DNA of 18,773 nt from JBGPLH01 sp041486365 [NCBI: Thermodesulfobacteriota bacterium] (GTDB taxonomy: Bacteria; JAUYMQ01). The notes beneath the pieces were generated by a model. That model saw only the letters and a program-made list of their open reading frames with translations, had not been told where the DNA came from and did no database searches. The stretch lies in assembly GCA_041486365.1 (NCBI GenBank), contig JBGPLH010000019.1:1-18773 (forward strand), given 5' to 3'. Of this stretch, positions 8,642-14,757 are shown in pieces (positions within the stretch are counted from its first letter, which is position 1; every line of letters starts with the position of its first letter). Both the position numbers and the translations under genes were made by a program.

Positions 8642-9225
8642 AGCCCGAGAGGATGGCCACGACGGCCGCGCTTGTCCTTCTCGTGCTCGGCCTCCTTGTC
8701 TGGCGACTGGGCAAGGTGGCGCCTCCCGAGGCGCCGCCTATGGGGGATTCCGCCTTTCCGGCGGTCACGCCGGAGACCGTGGCGCCCCGCGAGAACTACC
8801 GGGCCCCCGACTTCGAGGCCACGGATGTAGAGGGGCGGCCCGTGAGTCTCTCCGCGCTGCGGGGCCGTGCGGTGTTCGTGAACTTCTGGGCCACCTGGTG
8901 CGTTCCCTGCCGTCGGGAGCTGCCCGCCATCGGACGCCTCGCCGCGCGCGCGCCGAAGGGCGTCGCCGTCCTCACGATCGCCACCGACTCGAAGGAGCCC
9001 GACGTGCGGGAGATGATGCGCGCCCACGGGATCCGGTTCCCGGTGGTGATGGACGAAAAGGGCACGCTCGGGGCCAAGTACGAGGTCGCCGGGATCCCGA
9101 CGACGCTGCTCCTGGATCCGCGCGGCATCGTGGTCAAGCGTGTGGTGGGCCCCCGCGCCTGGGACCATCCGGAGTTCGTGGCCTGGATGGGGCGGCTCGC
9201 GGCCGGGCCCCCGGAAGCGAAATAA
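8638..9225 (+). CDS. Second TlpA/ResA-like thioredoxin (WCVPC)
   Basis: Protein of 195 residues with a signal anchor at about 8-24, a proline-rich spacer, and a TlpA-like thioredoxin domain with WCVPC (Cys88 and Cys91) and cis-proline Pro154 in AGIPTTLLLD. It resembles its upstream neighbour along its whole length: both share APDF, LRGR, WATWC, an LD or ID before the last helix, and a GPR-WD-PE signature near the C terminus, so the pair looks like an old tandem duplication. The frame is open back to 8554, but ATG 8638 is chosen because it overlaps the upstream stop (ATGA) and puts the membrane anchor at the N terminus. The different residue between the active-site cysteines (Val for Lys) suggests a different redox potential or partner, which is inference. 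Confidence 0.9.
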   Translation: MKPERMATTAALVLLVLGLLVWRLGKVAPPEAPPMGDSAFPAVTPETVAPRENYRAPDFEATDVEGRPVSLSALRGRAVFVNFWATWCVPCRRELPAIGRLAARAPKGVAVLTIATDSKEPDVREMMRAHGIRFPVVMDEKGTLGAKYEVAGIPTTLLLDPRGIVVKRVVGPRAWDHPEFVAWMGRLAAGPPEAK

Positions 9226-9250
9226 GCCGGGCCGCAGGGCCGGAATTGGC

Positions 9251-9279
9251 TTGGACAAGGGCGGTCGTGGTGGTAGGAT
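9251..9279 (+). promoter_or_regulatory. Candidate sigma-70-type promoter of the DivIC/FtsB-like gene
   Basis: TTGGAC at 9251-9256 and TAGGAT at 9274-9279 are 17 bases apart; read as TGGACA (9252-9257) the -35 matches consensus at five of six positions with a 16-base spacer. It starts 26 bases after the thioredoxin stop and would give a leader of about 70 bases before ATG 9353, separating the division gene from the redox genes. Confidence 0.5.
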
Positions 9280-9352
9280 GCGGCCCGGGTTTCCCACGTC
9301 TAGTTCGACACATCTCGCTCCACCCCCCCGAGCGAACGGGTCCTCGTCCATC

Positions 9353-9682
9353 ATGCCGAGAGCGTCGAGCCGTCGCTCCCCGCGTCCCCTCGCGCGCACC
9401 GCGGGTCCGCCGCGCCGCGGGTGGCCCTGGCTGCTGGTGGCCATCGTGATCGTCACTGCCGTCACCGCGTCGAGCGGCGATCACGGACTGGTGCGGCTGT
9501 ACCGGCTGCGGGCGGAGTACGTCCGCATCGTCCTTCGGAACACGGAAGTCGACTCGGACAACGAGCGCCTTCGGACGGAGGTCCGGCTCCTGCGGGAGGA
9601 CCGGCGCGCGATCGAGCGGATCGCGCGTGAGGAACTCGGGATGGCCCGGCCCGGGGAGCGGATCTACCAGTTCGGCCCCTGA
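9353..9682 (+). CDS. DivIC/FtsB-family septum formation initiator
   Basis: Small bitopic membrane protein of 109 residues. A basic, serine- and arginine-rich cytoplasmic tail (1-22) leads to one membrane helix (about 24-40) and an extracytoplasmic coiled coil (about 45-85), closing with ERIAREELGMARPGERIYQF, the signature of the DivIC/FtsB family. These proteins link early and late division proteins with FtsL and FtsQ/DivIB at the septum. The length fits the family. The frame is open back to 9140, but those codons overlap the thioredoxin gene and a promoter-like element; ATG 9353 is chosen because it gives the usual short tail. No clear Shine-Dalgarno precedes it. Placement just ahead of argS with its own promoter suggests a monocistronic unit. 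Confidence 0.87.
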   Translation: MPRASSRRSPRPLARTAGPPRRGWPWLLVAIVIVTAVTASSGDHGLVRLYRLRAEYVRIVLRNTEVDSDNERLRTEVRLLREDRRAIERIAREELGMARPGERIYQFGP

Positions 9683-9744
9683 CCCGCCCCAAGCTTCTCC
9701 ACGACGGCCTTCGCTCTCCGGCGGTCCCGGACGCCGCATTCGCA

Positions 9745-9765
9745 GCGCCCCCCGAAAGGGGGCGC
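9745..9765 (+). terminator. Hairpin between the division gene and argS
   Basis: GCGCCCCC and GGGGGCGC form a perfect 8-bp stem around CGAAA, 62 bases after the DivIC/FtsB stop and 5 bases before the argS -35 box. There is no T run, so termination would be imperfect or factor-assisted. It shares CCCCGAAAGGGG with the hairpin at 6674-6687. Confidence 0.4.
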
Positions 9766-9770
9766 GTCTA

Positions 9771-9799
9771 TTGACGCTAGGGGGTCCCCTCCGTAGAAT
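9771..9799 (+). promoter_or_regulatory. Promoter of argS
   Basis: TTGACG at 9771-9776 and TAGAAT at 9794-9799 are separated by exactly 17 bases, each matching the sigma-70 consensus at five of six positions. Transcription would start near 9806, giving a very short leader that begins just before the GGAGGAGGG ribosome-binding site. The spacer holds the inverted repeat AGGGG-GT-CCCCT (9779-9790), a possible operator. Confidence 0.75.
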
Positions 9800-9822
9800 A
9801 GGGCGCTTCGGGAGGAGGGCGT

Positions 9823-11520
9823 TTGAAGGCGAAAATAAAGGAGATTCTCGCGGGGGGGGTGCGCGCGTGCGTGAGCGCGGGGCTCCTCCCCGAGACGGAT
9901 CTCCCGGACTGGAACCTCGACCCTCCCAAGTCCCGCCAGCATGGCGATTACGCCACCAACCTCGCGTTCCTGCTCGCCCCGACCGCGAAGAAGAGCCCGA
10001 GGCAGATCGCGGAGCTCCTGGTCGCGCACCTTCGCCCCGACCCCGGGGCGATCGCAAAGATCGAGATCGCGGGGCCGGGCTTCATCAACATCTTCGTGAC
10101 CGACGTCCTGCGGCACAAGGCGCTGGACGAGATCCTCAATCAGGGGACGGCCTACGGCCGCTCGGAGTCCGGGCAGGGGCGGCGGGTGCAGGTCGAGTTC
10201 GTGAGCGCGAACCCCACCGGTCCCCTCACGATCGGCCACGGGCGGCAGGCCGTGCTCGGCGACGCCATCGCGCGGCTCCTGGAGCGCACGGGCCACAAGG
10301 TGACGCGCGAGTACTACTTCAATGACGCCGGCCGGCAGATGAATCTCCTCGCCGAGTCGACGCGCGCCCGCTACCTCGAGCTTCTCGGGCGCGAGGCGGC
10401 CTTCCCCGAGGACGGCTACCACGGCGAGTACATCCGGCAGATCGCCGCGCGAATCGTCGATCGCGAGGGGGAGGGCTGGGCGGAGGCCCATTCCGATCGC
10501 TTCAAGGAGTTCGCCGAGGAGGCGCTCTTCACGGAGATCCGCGGGACGCTCGATCGGATCGGGATCGTCTTCGACGTCTACTTCAACGAGACGAGCCTGT
10601 ACGAGGACGGCTCCCTGGACGCGGTCCTCGCCGCGCTGCGAGAGAAGGGGCTCTGCTACGAGAAGGAGGGCGCCGTCTGGTTCCGCGGCACCAGGTTCGG
10701 GCTCGACAAGGATCGAGTCCTCGTGAAGTCGACGGGCGAGCCGACCTACCGGTTGCCAGACATCGCCTACCACGTGAACAAGCTCCGCCGGGGCTTCGAC
10801 GGGATCGTGGACATCTTCGGCGCCGACCACGAGTCGACCTGCCGCGACGTTCTCGCGGCGCTCGGAGCGCTGGGGTACGACGTGTCCCGGATCCGTATCC
10901 TGATCCACCAGTTCGTGACGCTCCTGCGAGACGGCCGGCCGGTGCGTATGGGCAAGCGGAGCGCGAATTTCGTGACGCTGGAGGAGCTGCTGGACGAGGC
11001 CGGCGCGGACGCCGTGCGCTTTTTCTTCCTGCAGCGCCGGCACGACGCGCACCTGGATTTTGATCTCGATCTGGCCCGGCGGCAGACCGACGAGAACCCG
11101 GTCTACTACGTGCAGTACGCCCACGCGCGAATCGCGAGTGTGCTGCGAGAGGCCGTTGCGAAGGGCGCCCGGGTCCCGGCGCGCCTTGCGGACGCGGGCG
11201 CGGAGCGACTCACGCAAGAGCCCGAGCGGGACCTGATCCATCGCATGGCGGAGTTCCCCGATCTGGTCGAGCGCGCGGCCTCGTCGCTCGAGCCTCATCG
11301 CATCACGTTCTACCTGCTCGATCTCGTGGGGGCCTTTCACGCGTACTACAACCAGCACCGGATCCTGTCGGAGGAGGCGTCGGTCACGTCCGCGCGGCTG
11401 GCGCTCATCGCGGCGCTCAGGCACGTGATCGCCGCCGGGCTCGCCATCATGGGCGTGAGCGCGCCGGATCGCATGGAGCGCCCGGAGGTCCGTCGCGAAG
11501 CGACGGCCGACGCGATCTGA
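9823..11520 (+). CDS. argS: Arginyl-tRNA synthetase
   Basis: Class I synthetase of 565 residues that charges tRNA-Arg with arginine using ATP. An N-terminal Arg-specific domain (HGDYATN, then GPGFINIF) precedes the catalytic core. The HIGH signature reads TIGHG at 136-140, following VEFVSANPTGPL, and the KMSKS loop reads RMGKRSANF (Met376, Lys378). The C-terminal anticodon-binding domain carries the family's YVQYAHARI and AFHAYYNQHRIL. Length is normal. Translation starts at TTG 9823, 7 bases after the GGAGG of GGAGGAGGG; no upstream ATG in frame fits. The last eleven codons and the stop lie inside the first copy of a 41-bp repeat that continues into the spacer, so the C-terminal residues (RREATADAI region) are repeat-derived or gave rise to the repeat. 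Confidence 0.97.
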   Translation: MKAKIKEILAGGVRACVSAGLLPETDLPDWNLDPPKSRQHGDYATNLAFLLAPTAKKSPRQIAELLVAHLRPDPGAIAKIEIAGPGFINIFVTDVLRHKALDEILNQGTAYGRSESGQGRRVQVEFVSANPTGPLTIGHGRQAVLGDAIARLLERTGHKVTREYYFNDAGRQMNLLAESTRARYLELLGREAAFPEDGYHGEYIRQIAARIVDREGEGWAEAHSDRFKEFAEEALFTEIRGTLDRIGIVFDVYFNETSLYEDGSLDAVLAALREKGLCYEKEGAVWFRGTRFGLDKDRVLVKSTGEPTYRLPDIAYHVNKLRRGFDGIVDIFGADHESTCRDVLAALGALGYDVSRIRILIHQFVTLLRDGRPVRMGKRSANFVTLEELLDEAGADAVRFFFLQRRHDAHLDFDLDLARRQTDENPVYYVQYAHARIASVLREAVAKGARVPARLADAGAERLTQEPERDLIHRMAEFPDLVERAASSLEPHRITFYLLDLVGAFHAYYNQHRILSEEASVTSARLALIAALRHVIAAGLAIMGVSAPDRMERPEVRREATADAI

Positions 11521-11616
11521 CTTGAAAGGTCCGTCGCGAAGCGACGGCCGACGCGATCTGACTTGAAAGGTCCGTCGCGAAGCGACGGCCGACATCACGT
11601 GACTTGACTTGAAACG
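11487..11616. repeat. 41-bp tandem repeat, three copies, each with a hairpin
   Basis: The unit begins GGTCCGTCGCGAAGCG. Copies start at 11487, 11528 and 11569, a period of exactly 41. Copies 1 and 2 are identical over 41 bases; copy 3 matches for its first 25 bases, then diverges and regains the CTTGAAA end, itself preceded by a doubled GACTT. Each copy holds the palindrome CCGTCGC-GAA-GCGACGG (7-bp arms). Copy 1 supplies the last 34 bases of argS including its stop; the rest fills most of the spacer before the SPOR gene. It could act as a 3'-end stabiliser or weak attenuator; that is inference. Confidence 0.93.
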
Positions 11617-11637
11617 CGGCAACGGGGGGGTAGGGGC

Positions 11638-13017
11638 ATGGTCGACCGGAGAAGCGGCGGCGGATCCGAGGACTGGAGCGAGGAGGAGTGGCCGGCAGGC
11701 GACTGGGAGCGCGAGGAGCCGCGCGCCCGACCCGCGGCCCCGCGGCCGCCCGAGCGCGCGCGTCCGCGCCCGTCGCGCGCCGTCGGGGAGGAGATCGACA
11801 CCGATCTCTCCCGCGTGATGGACGACCCGATGTTCAACGCGCTGCCGGGCGGCGTGCCGCTGTCGGGGCGAGCACGGCCGGGTCTGCGGGGGCCGGAGCG
11901 CCTGTCCGCGCGACGTGAGCGCGGGGGGATGTCCGCCGGCCAGACGGTGCTCCTGCTCTTCGCGATCGCCCTGGTCGCGGGCGTGAGCTTCGCCGCGGGC
12001 CTCGTCGTCGGTGCGAGCGGGGACAGGACCCTGCTGTCCTGGATCCCCGGGTTCGGCGCGGCGGGCACGGAGACGGTCACCGCCGCGAAGCCGCTCGACG
12101 CGGGCATGGCGGCCGAGGCGCCGGCCGAGGGTGTGATCACGTTCAGCGAGCACGGGCGCGTGCCGCCGAGGGTGGAGGAGGGCGCCGAGCCGCTGCCGGA
12201 GGAGAAGACGCCACCGAAGGCGGCCGCGAAGCCCGAGGGGAGGGGCGACACCGAGGCCCCCCCGGAGAAGCCGGAGCAGACCGAGGCCTCCGCGGAGTCG
12301 TCTCCGAAGCCCCAAGCGGCTCCCTCGGCAGCGCCGGTGCCCGAGGCCGGGAGGAATGCGGCCGAAGGCGCGCCCTCCGACCAGATGACCTTCTACGATA
12401 CGGCCACCGGAAAGCGTGAAGCTCCGGGGCTGGCTGCCGAAAGGACGGGAACGGGCGACAGCGATGCGCGGGCCGACTCCGAGAGCGCCGGTGCCGCAGG
12501 GACGAATGCCGCGCCCGCCGGAGAGGCCGCCGCCGAGGCGCCCCTGGGCGCCGACGTGCTGGCCCGGCGCCGCGCGGAGCAGACGGCGCCGCCGCCTCCA
12601 GAGCCCGTCGCGAGGCCGGTGGAGGCCCCGGCCGGGGCAGGCGACATGAATGCCGCGCCCGTCGAAGGCACCCCGAGCGGCGCGGAGATCCTTGCGCGCC
12701 GCCGCGCGGAAACCGCGGAGGGGACGACGGGCGTGCCCGCCCCGCAGGACGCCGCCCCCGCGGAGGAGCCCCGGGCGACCGCGGGGACCTTCACGGTCCA
12801 GGTGGCGACGCTTGCCTCGGGCGAGGAGGCGCGCGGGCTGGTCGAGCGCCTCGCGGCGAAGGGGTTCCGCGCGCGGATCGACACCCTCACCGGCACGGGC
12901 GGAGTGATGCTCTATCGCGTGCGCGTGGGTCGCTACGGCGACGAGCGCGCCGCCCAGCAGGATCTCGATCGGATCAAGCAGGAGCCTGGGACGACCCCGT
13001 TCATCAAGGCGGAGTAA
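11638..13017 (+). CDS. SPOR-domain membrane protein with long low-complexity linker
   Basis: Bitopic protein of 459 residues. A charged, proline- and arginine-rich cytoplasmic region (1-100) leads to one membrane helix (about 102-126), then a long Ala/Pro/Glu-rich extracytoplasmic linker and a C-terminal SPOR domain (about 382-459: FTVQVATLASGEEA, then LYRVRVGRYGDERAAQ). SPOR domains bind peptidoglycan glycan strands lacking stem peptides, which are enriched at the septum, so a role in division or envelope maintenance is expected. The linker holds DQMTFYDTATGKR, resembling the TFYDTL motif of related proteins, and two copies of GA(D/E)(V/I)LARRRAE at 304-314 and 348-358. The gene follows argS across the 41-bp repeats. 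ATG 11638 has only a G-rich stretch upstream as a ribosome-binding site. Confidence 0.9.
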   Translation: MVDRRSGGGSEDWSEEEWPAGDWEREEPRARPAAPRPPERARPRPSRAVGEEIDTDLSRVMDDPMFNALPGGVPLSGRARPGLRGPERLSARRERGGMSAGQTVLLLFAIALVAGVSFAAGLVVGASGDRTLLSWIPGFGAAGTETVTAAKPLDAGMAAEAPAEGVITFSEHGRVPPRVEEGAEPLPEEKTPPKAAAKPEGRGDTEAPPEKPEQTEASAESSPKPQAAPSAAPVPEAGRNAAEGAPSDQMTFYDTATGKREAPGLAAERTGTGDSDARADSESAGAAGTNAAPAGEAAAEAPLGADVLARRRAEQTAPPPPEPVARPVEAPAGAGDMNAAPVEGTPSGAEILARRRAETAEGTTGVPAPQDAAPAEEPRATAGTFTVQVATLASGEEARGLVERLAAKGFRARIDTLTGTGGVMLYRVRVGRYGDERAAQQDLDRIKQEPGTTPFIKAE

Positions 13018-13035
13018 GGCCGGCGGAGTGAGGCC
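13008..13035. repeat. 14-bp tandem duplication spanning a stop codon
   Basis: GGCGGAGTAAGGCC (13008-13021) is followed directly by GGCGGAGTGAGGCC (13022-13035), one mismatch in 14. The first copy contains the TAA stop of the SPOR gene; the mismatch turns this into TGA in the second. Confidence 0.85.
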
Positions 13036-13104
13036 GTCGGATCCGGGGTGGGGCGCGCCGCGCATCGCCCCGGTCGATCGGGTTGCCCCCCCAGCGGAGG
13101 AATC

Positions 13105-14169
13105 GTGAAGGGACTGATCCTGAGCGGCGGGAAGGGGACACGCCTCCGGCCTATCACCCACACGTCGGCGAAGCAGCTCGTCCCCGTGGCGAACAAGCCG
13201 ATCCTCTTCTACGGGATCGAGGCGATCCGGAACGCCGGGATCCGCGAGATAGGGATCGTCGTGGGCGACACAGCCGACGAGATCCAGGCCGCCGCGGGCG
13301 ACGGCTCACGCTTCGGCGCGCGGATCACCTATATCCGGCAGTCCGCGCCGCTCGGGCTCGCGCACGCCGTGCTCGAATCGGAACCTTTCCTGCGCGGCAC
13401 GCCCTTCGTGATGTACCTCGGCGACAACCTGATCCAGGGGGGAATCACCGACCTCGTGCGGGAGTTCGAGGTCAACCATCCGGACTCGATGATCCTCCTC
13501 ACGCCGGTCGACGATCCCACGCAGTTCGGCGTGGCGGAGCTCCGCGGGGAGCGCGTCGTGCGGCTCGAGGAGAAGCCGCCGAAGCCCACCTCGAATCTCG
13601 CGCTCGTCGGCGTGTACATGTTCAACGACAGCATCTTCGAAGCGGCCCGCGCGATCCGTCCCTCCCCGCGCGGCGAGCTCGAGATCACGGACGCGATCCA
13701 GTGGCTGATCGACCACGGACGGCGGGTGGACAGCCATCTGGTGAAGGGCTGGTGGAAGGACACGGGGAAGCTCGAGGACATGCTGGAGGCGAACCGGCTG
13801 ATCCTCGACGTGGTGACGCAGCGGATCGACGGGAAGGTGGACGAGGCGTCGCGGGTCGACTTCAAGGTCGTGATCGAGGAGGGCGCGGAGGTGATCGACA
13901 GCACGATACGCGGACCGGCCATCATCGGTCGCGGCGCTCGGATCGTGCAGTCCTACGTCGGTCCCTTCACGTCGATCGGCGAGAACTGCGTGATCGAGAA
14001 GAGCGAGATCGAGCACAGCATCGTGCTGGAGAACTCCACGATCACGGACATCGGCCACCGGATCGAGGACAGCCTGATCGGCCGGAACGTGGAGCTGGCG
14101 CGCTCGCCGCTCCGGCCCGTGGCCTACCGGTTCATGCTCGGCGACAGCTCGAAGGTCGGGATTCTCTAG
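13105..14169 (+). CDS. rmlA: Glucose-1-phosphate thymidylyltransferase, long form
   Basis: Nucleotidyltransferase of 354 residues that joins glucose 1-phosphate and dTTP into dTDP-glucose, the first step to dTDP-rhamnose and other 6-deoxysugars. The N-terminal signature is LSGGKGTRLRPITHTSAKQL, with Lys23 in the substrate loop and the metal-binding aspartate in YLGDNLIQGG. The C-terminal 100 residues look like a left-handed beta helix (repeated I-GRGARI, IGENCVIEKS, I-NSTITDIG), which marks the long form of the enzyme and not the short rhamnose-pathway RmlA. GTG 13105 is chosen because GGAGG ends 4 bases upstream and the fold then begins at once; the frame is open back to 13048. It leads the rml cluster, 13 bases before the rmlC-like gene. 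The base specificity (dTTP over UTP) is inferred from family and neighbours. Confidence 0.93.
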   Translation: MKGLILSGGKGTRLRPITHTSAKQLVPVANKPILFYGIEAIRNAGIREIGIVVGDTADEIQAAAGDGSRFGARITYIRQSAPLGLAHAVLESEPFLRGTPFVMYLGDNLIQGGITDLVREFEVNHPDSMILLTPVDDPTQFGVAELRGERVVRLEEKPPKPTSNLALVGVYMFNDSIFEAARAIRPSPRGELEITDAIQWLIDHGRRVDSHLVKGWWKDTGKLEDMLEANRLILDVVTQRIDGKVDEASRVDFKVVIEEGAEVIDSTIRGPAIIGRGARIVQSYVGPFTSIGENCVIEKSEIEHSIVLENSTITDIGHRIEDSLIGRNVELARSPLRPVAYRFMLGDSSKVGIL

Positions 14170-14182
14170 CGCGGAGGCCATC

Positions 14183-14665
14183 GTGATCGAAGGGGTCAAG
14201 GCGAAGAAGCTCATCGACGGCGTCAAGGTGAAGAAGCTGCGGGTGCTACCCGACGAGCGCGGGCGCCTCACCGAGATGCTGCGCAATGACGAGGACCTGT
14301 ACATCAAGTTCGGCCAGCTCTACATGACCACGGGTTACCCGGGGGTGGTGAAGGGTTGGCACTACCACAAGAAGCAGATCGACAACTTCATCGCCGTGAA
14401 AGGGATGATGAAAGTGGTGCTGTACGACGGCCGCGAGAGCTCGCCCACCCGCGGCGAGGTGAACGAGTTCTTCATGGGCGAGCACAACATGATCGTCGTC
14501 CAGATCCCGACCTACGTGCTGCACGGCTTCAAGACGGTTTCGGAGACCGAGGCGATCCTCATCAACTGCCCCACCGAGGTGTACAACTACGCCGAGCCGG
14601 ACGAGTTCCGAGTGCACCCGCACGACAACGACGTTCCCTACGACTGGGAACGCCAGGACGGCTAG
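14183..14665 (+). CDS. dTDP-4-dehydrorhamnose 3,5-epimerase-like cupin protein
   Basis: Cupin-fold sugar epimerase of the RmlC family, 160 residues and thus shorter than typical RmlC (about 180). The expected catalytic histidine is His60 in VVKGWHYHKKQ and a second conserved histidine is His114 in VLHGF; a tyrosine pair follows in EVYNY (134, 136). Classical RmlC reads RGLHYQ where this protein reads KGWHYH, so it belongs to a divergent branch and may be a 3- or 5-epimerase instead of the full 3,5-enzyme. Its place between rmlA and rmlB supports a dTDP-4-keto-6-deoxyglucose substrate. GTG 14183 is chosen: GGAGG lies 5 bases upstream. The first 20 residues are a visible duplication, (I)EGVKAKKL then IDGVKVKKL. 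Confidence 0.85.
   Translation: MIEGVKAKKLIDGVKVKKLRVLPDERGRLTEMLRNDEDLYIKFGQLYMTTGYPGVVKGWHYHKKQIDNFIAVKGMMKVVLYDGRESSPTRGEVNEFFMGEHNMIVVQIPTYVLHGFKTVSETEAILINCPTEVYNYAEPDEFRVHPHDNDVPYDWERQDG
14186..14239 (+). repeat. 27-bp tandem duplication at the start of the rmlC-like gene
   Basis: Copy 1 (14186-14212) and copy 2 (14213-14239) match at 23 of 27 positions and encode IEGVKAKKL and IDGVKVKKL, in frame. It lengthens the N terminus by nine residues without disturbing the cupin core. Confidence 0.88.
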
Positions 14666-14681
14666 CCGCCCGAAGGGCGGC
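14665..14681 (+). terminator. Hairpin immediately after the rmlC-like gene
   Basis: GCCGCCC and GGGCGGC pair perfectly (7 bp) around GAA, starting with the last base of the stop codon. No T run follows, so it is more likely a 3'-end stabiliser or weak attenuator than a full terminator, and the downstream rml genes probably still receive transcripts. Confidence 0.4.
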
Positions 14682-14685
14682 AAGA

Positions 14686-14750
14686 ATGTTGTATCGGCGC
14701 GAAGCGCCTTCCACCTGGGAGGGCGAGGCTCCCGCCGAGCCTCCGGGGAC
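14686..14750. repeat. REP-like palindromic repeat (EGEAPAEP type) before rmlB
   Basis: This spacer holds GGCGC-GAA-GCGCC (14696-14708) and two overlapping inverted repeats, GGGAG...CTCCC (14717-14733) and GAGGCT...AGCCTC (14725-14743). In the rmlB frame it reads WEGEAPAEP and on the other strand GGSAGASPSQ. I recall these strings as spurious peptides from a dispersed intergenic repeat in planctomycete-like and related genomes; that is memory, not a search. Confidence 0.6.
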
Positions 14751-14757
14751 ATCCCCC

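Noticed and set aside
11595-11602. TCACGTGA palindrome in the spacer before the SPOR gene
   Set aside because: An 8-base palindrome is expected by chance and no promoter could be placed around it.
9664-13161. A 1165-codon open frame on the minus strand opposite argS and the SPOR gene
   Set aside because: Its translation is low-complexity, rich in Arg, Gly, Leu and His with no domain signature, and it lies opposite clearly recognised genes; high GC removes stop codons from antisense frames.
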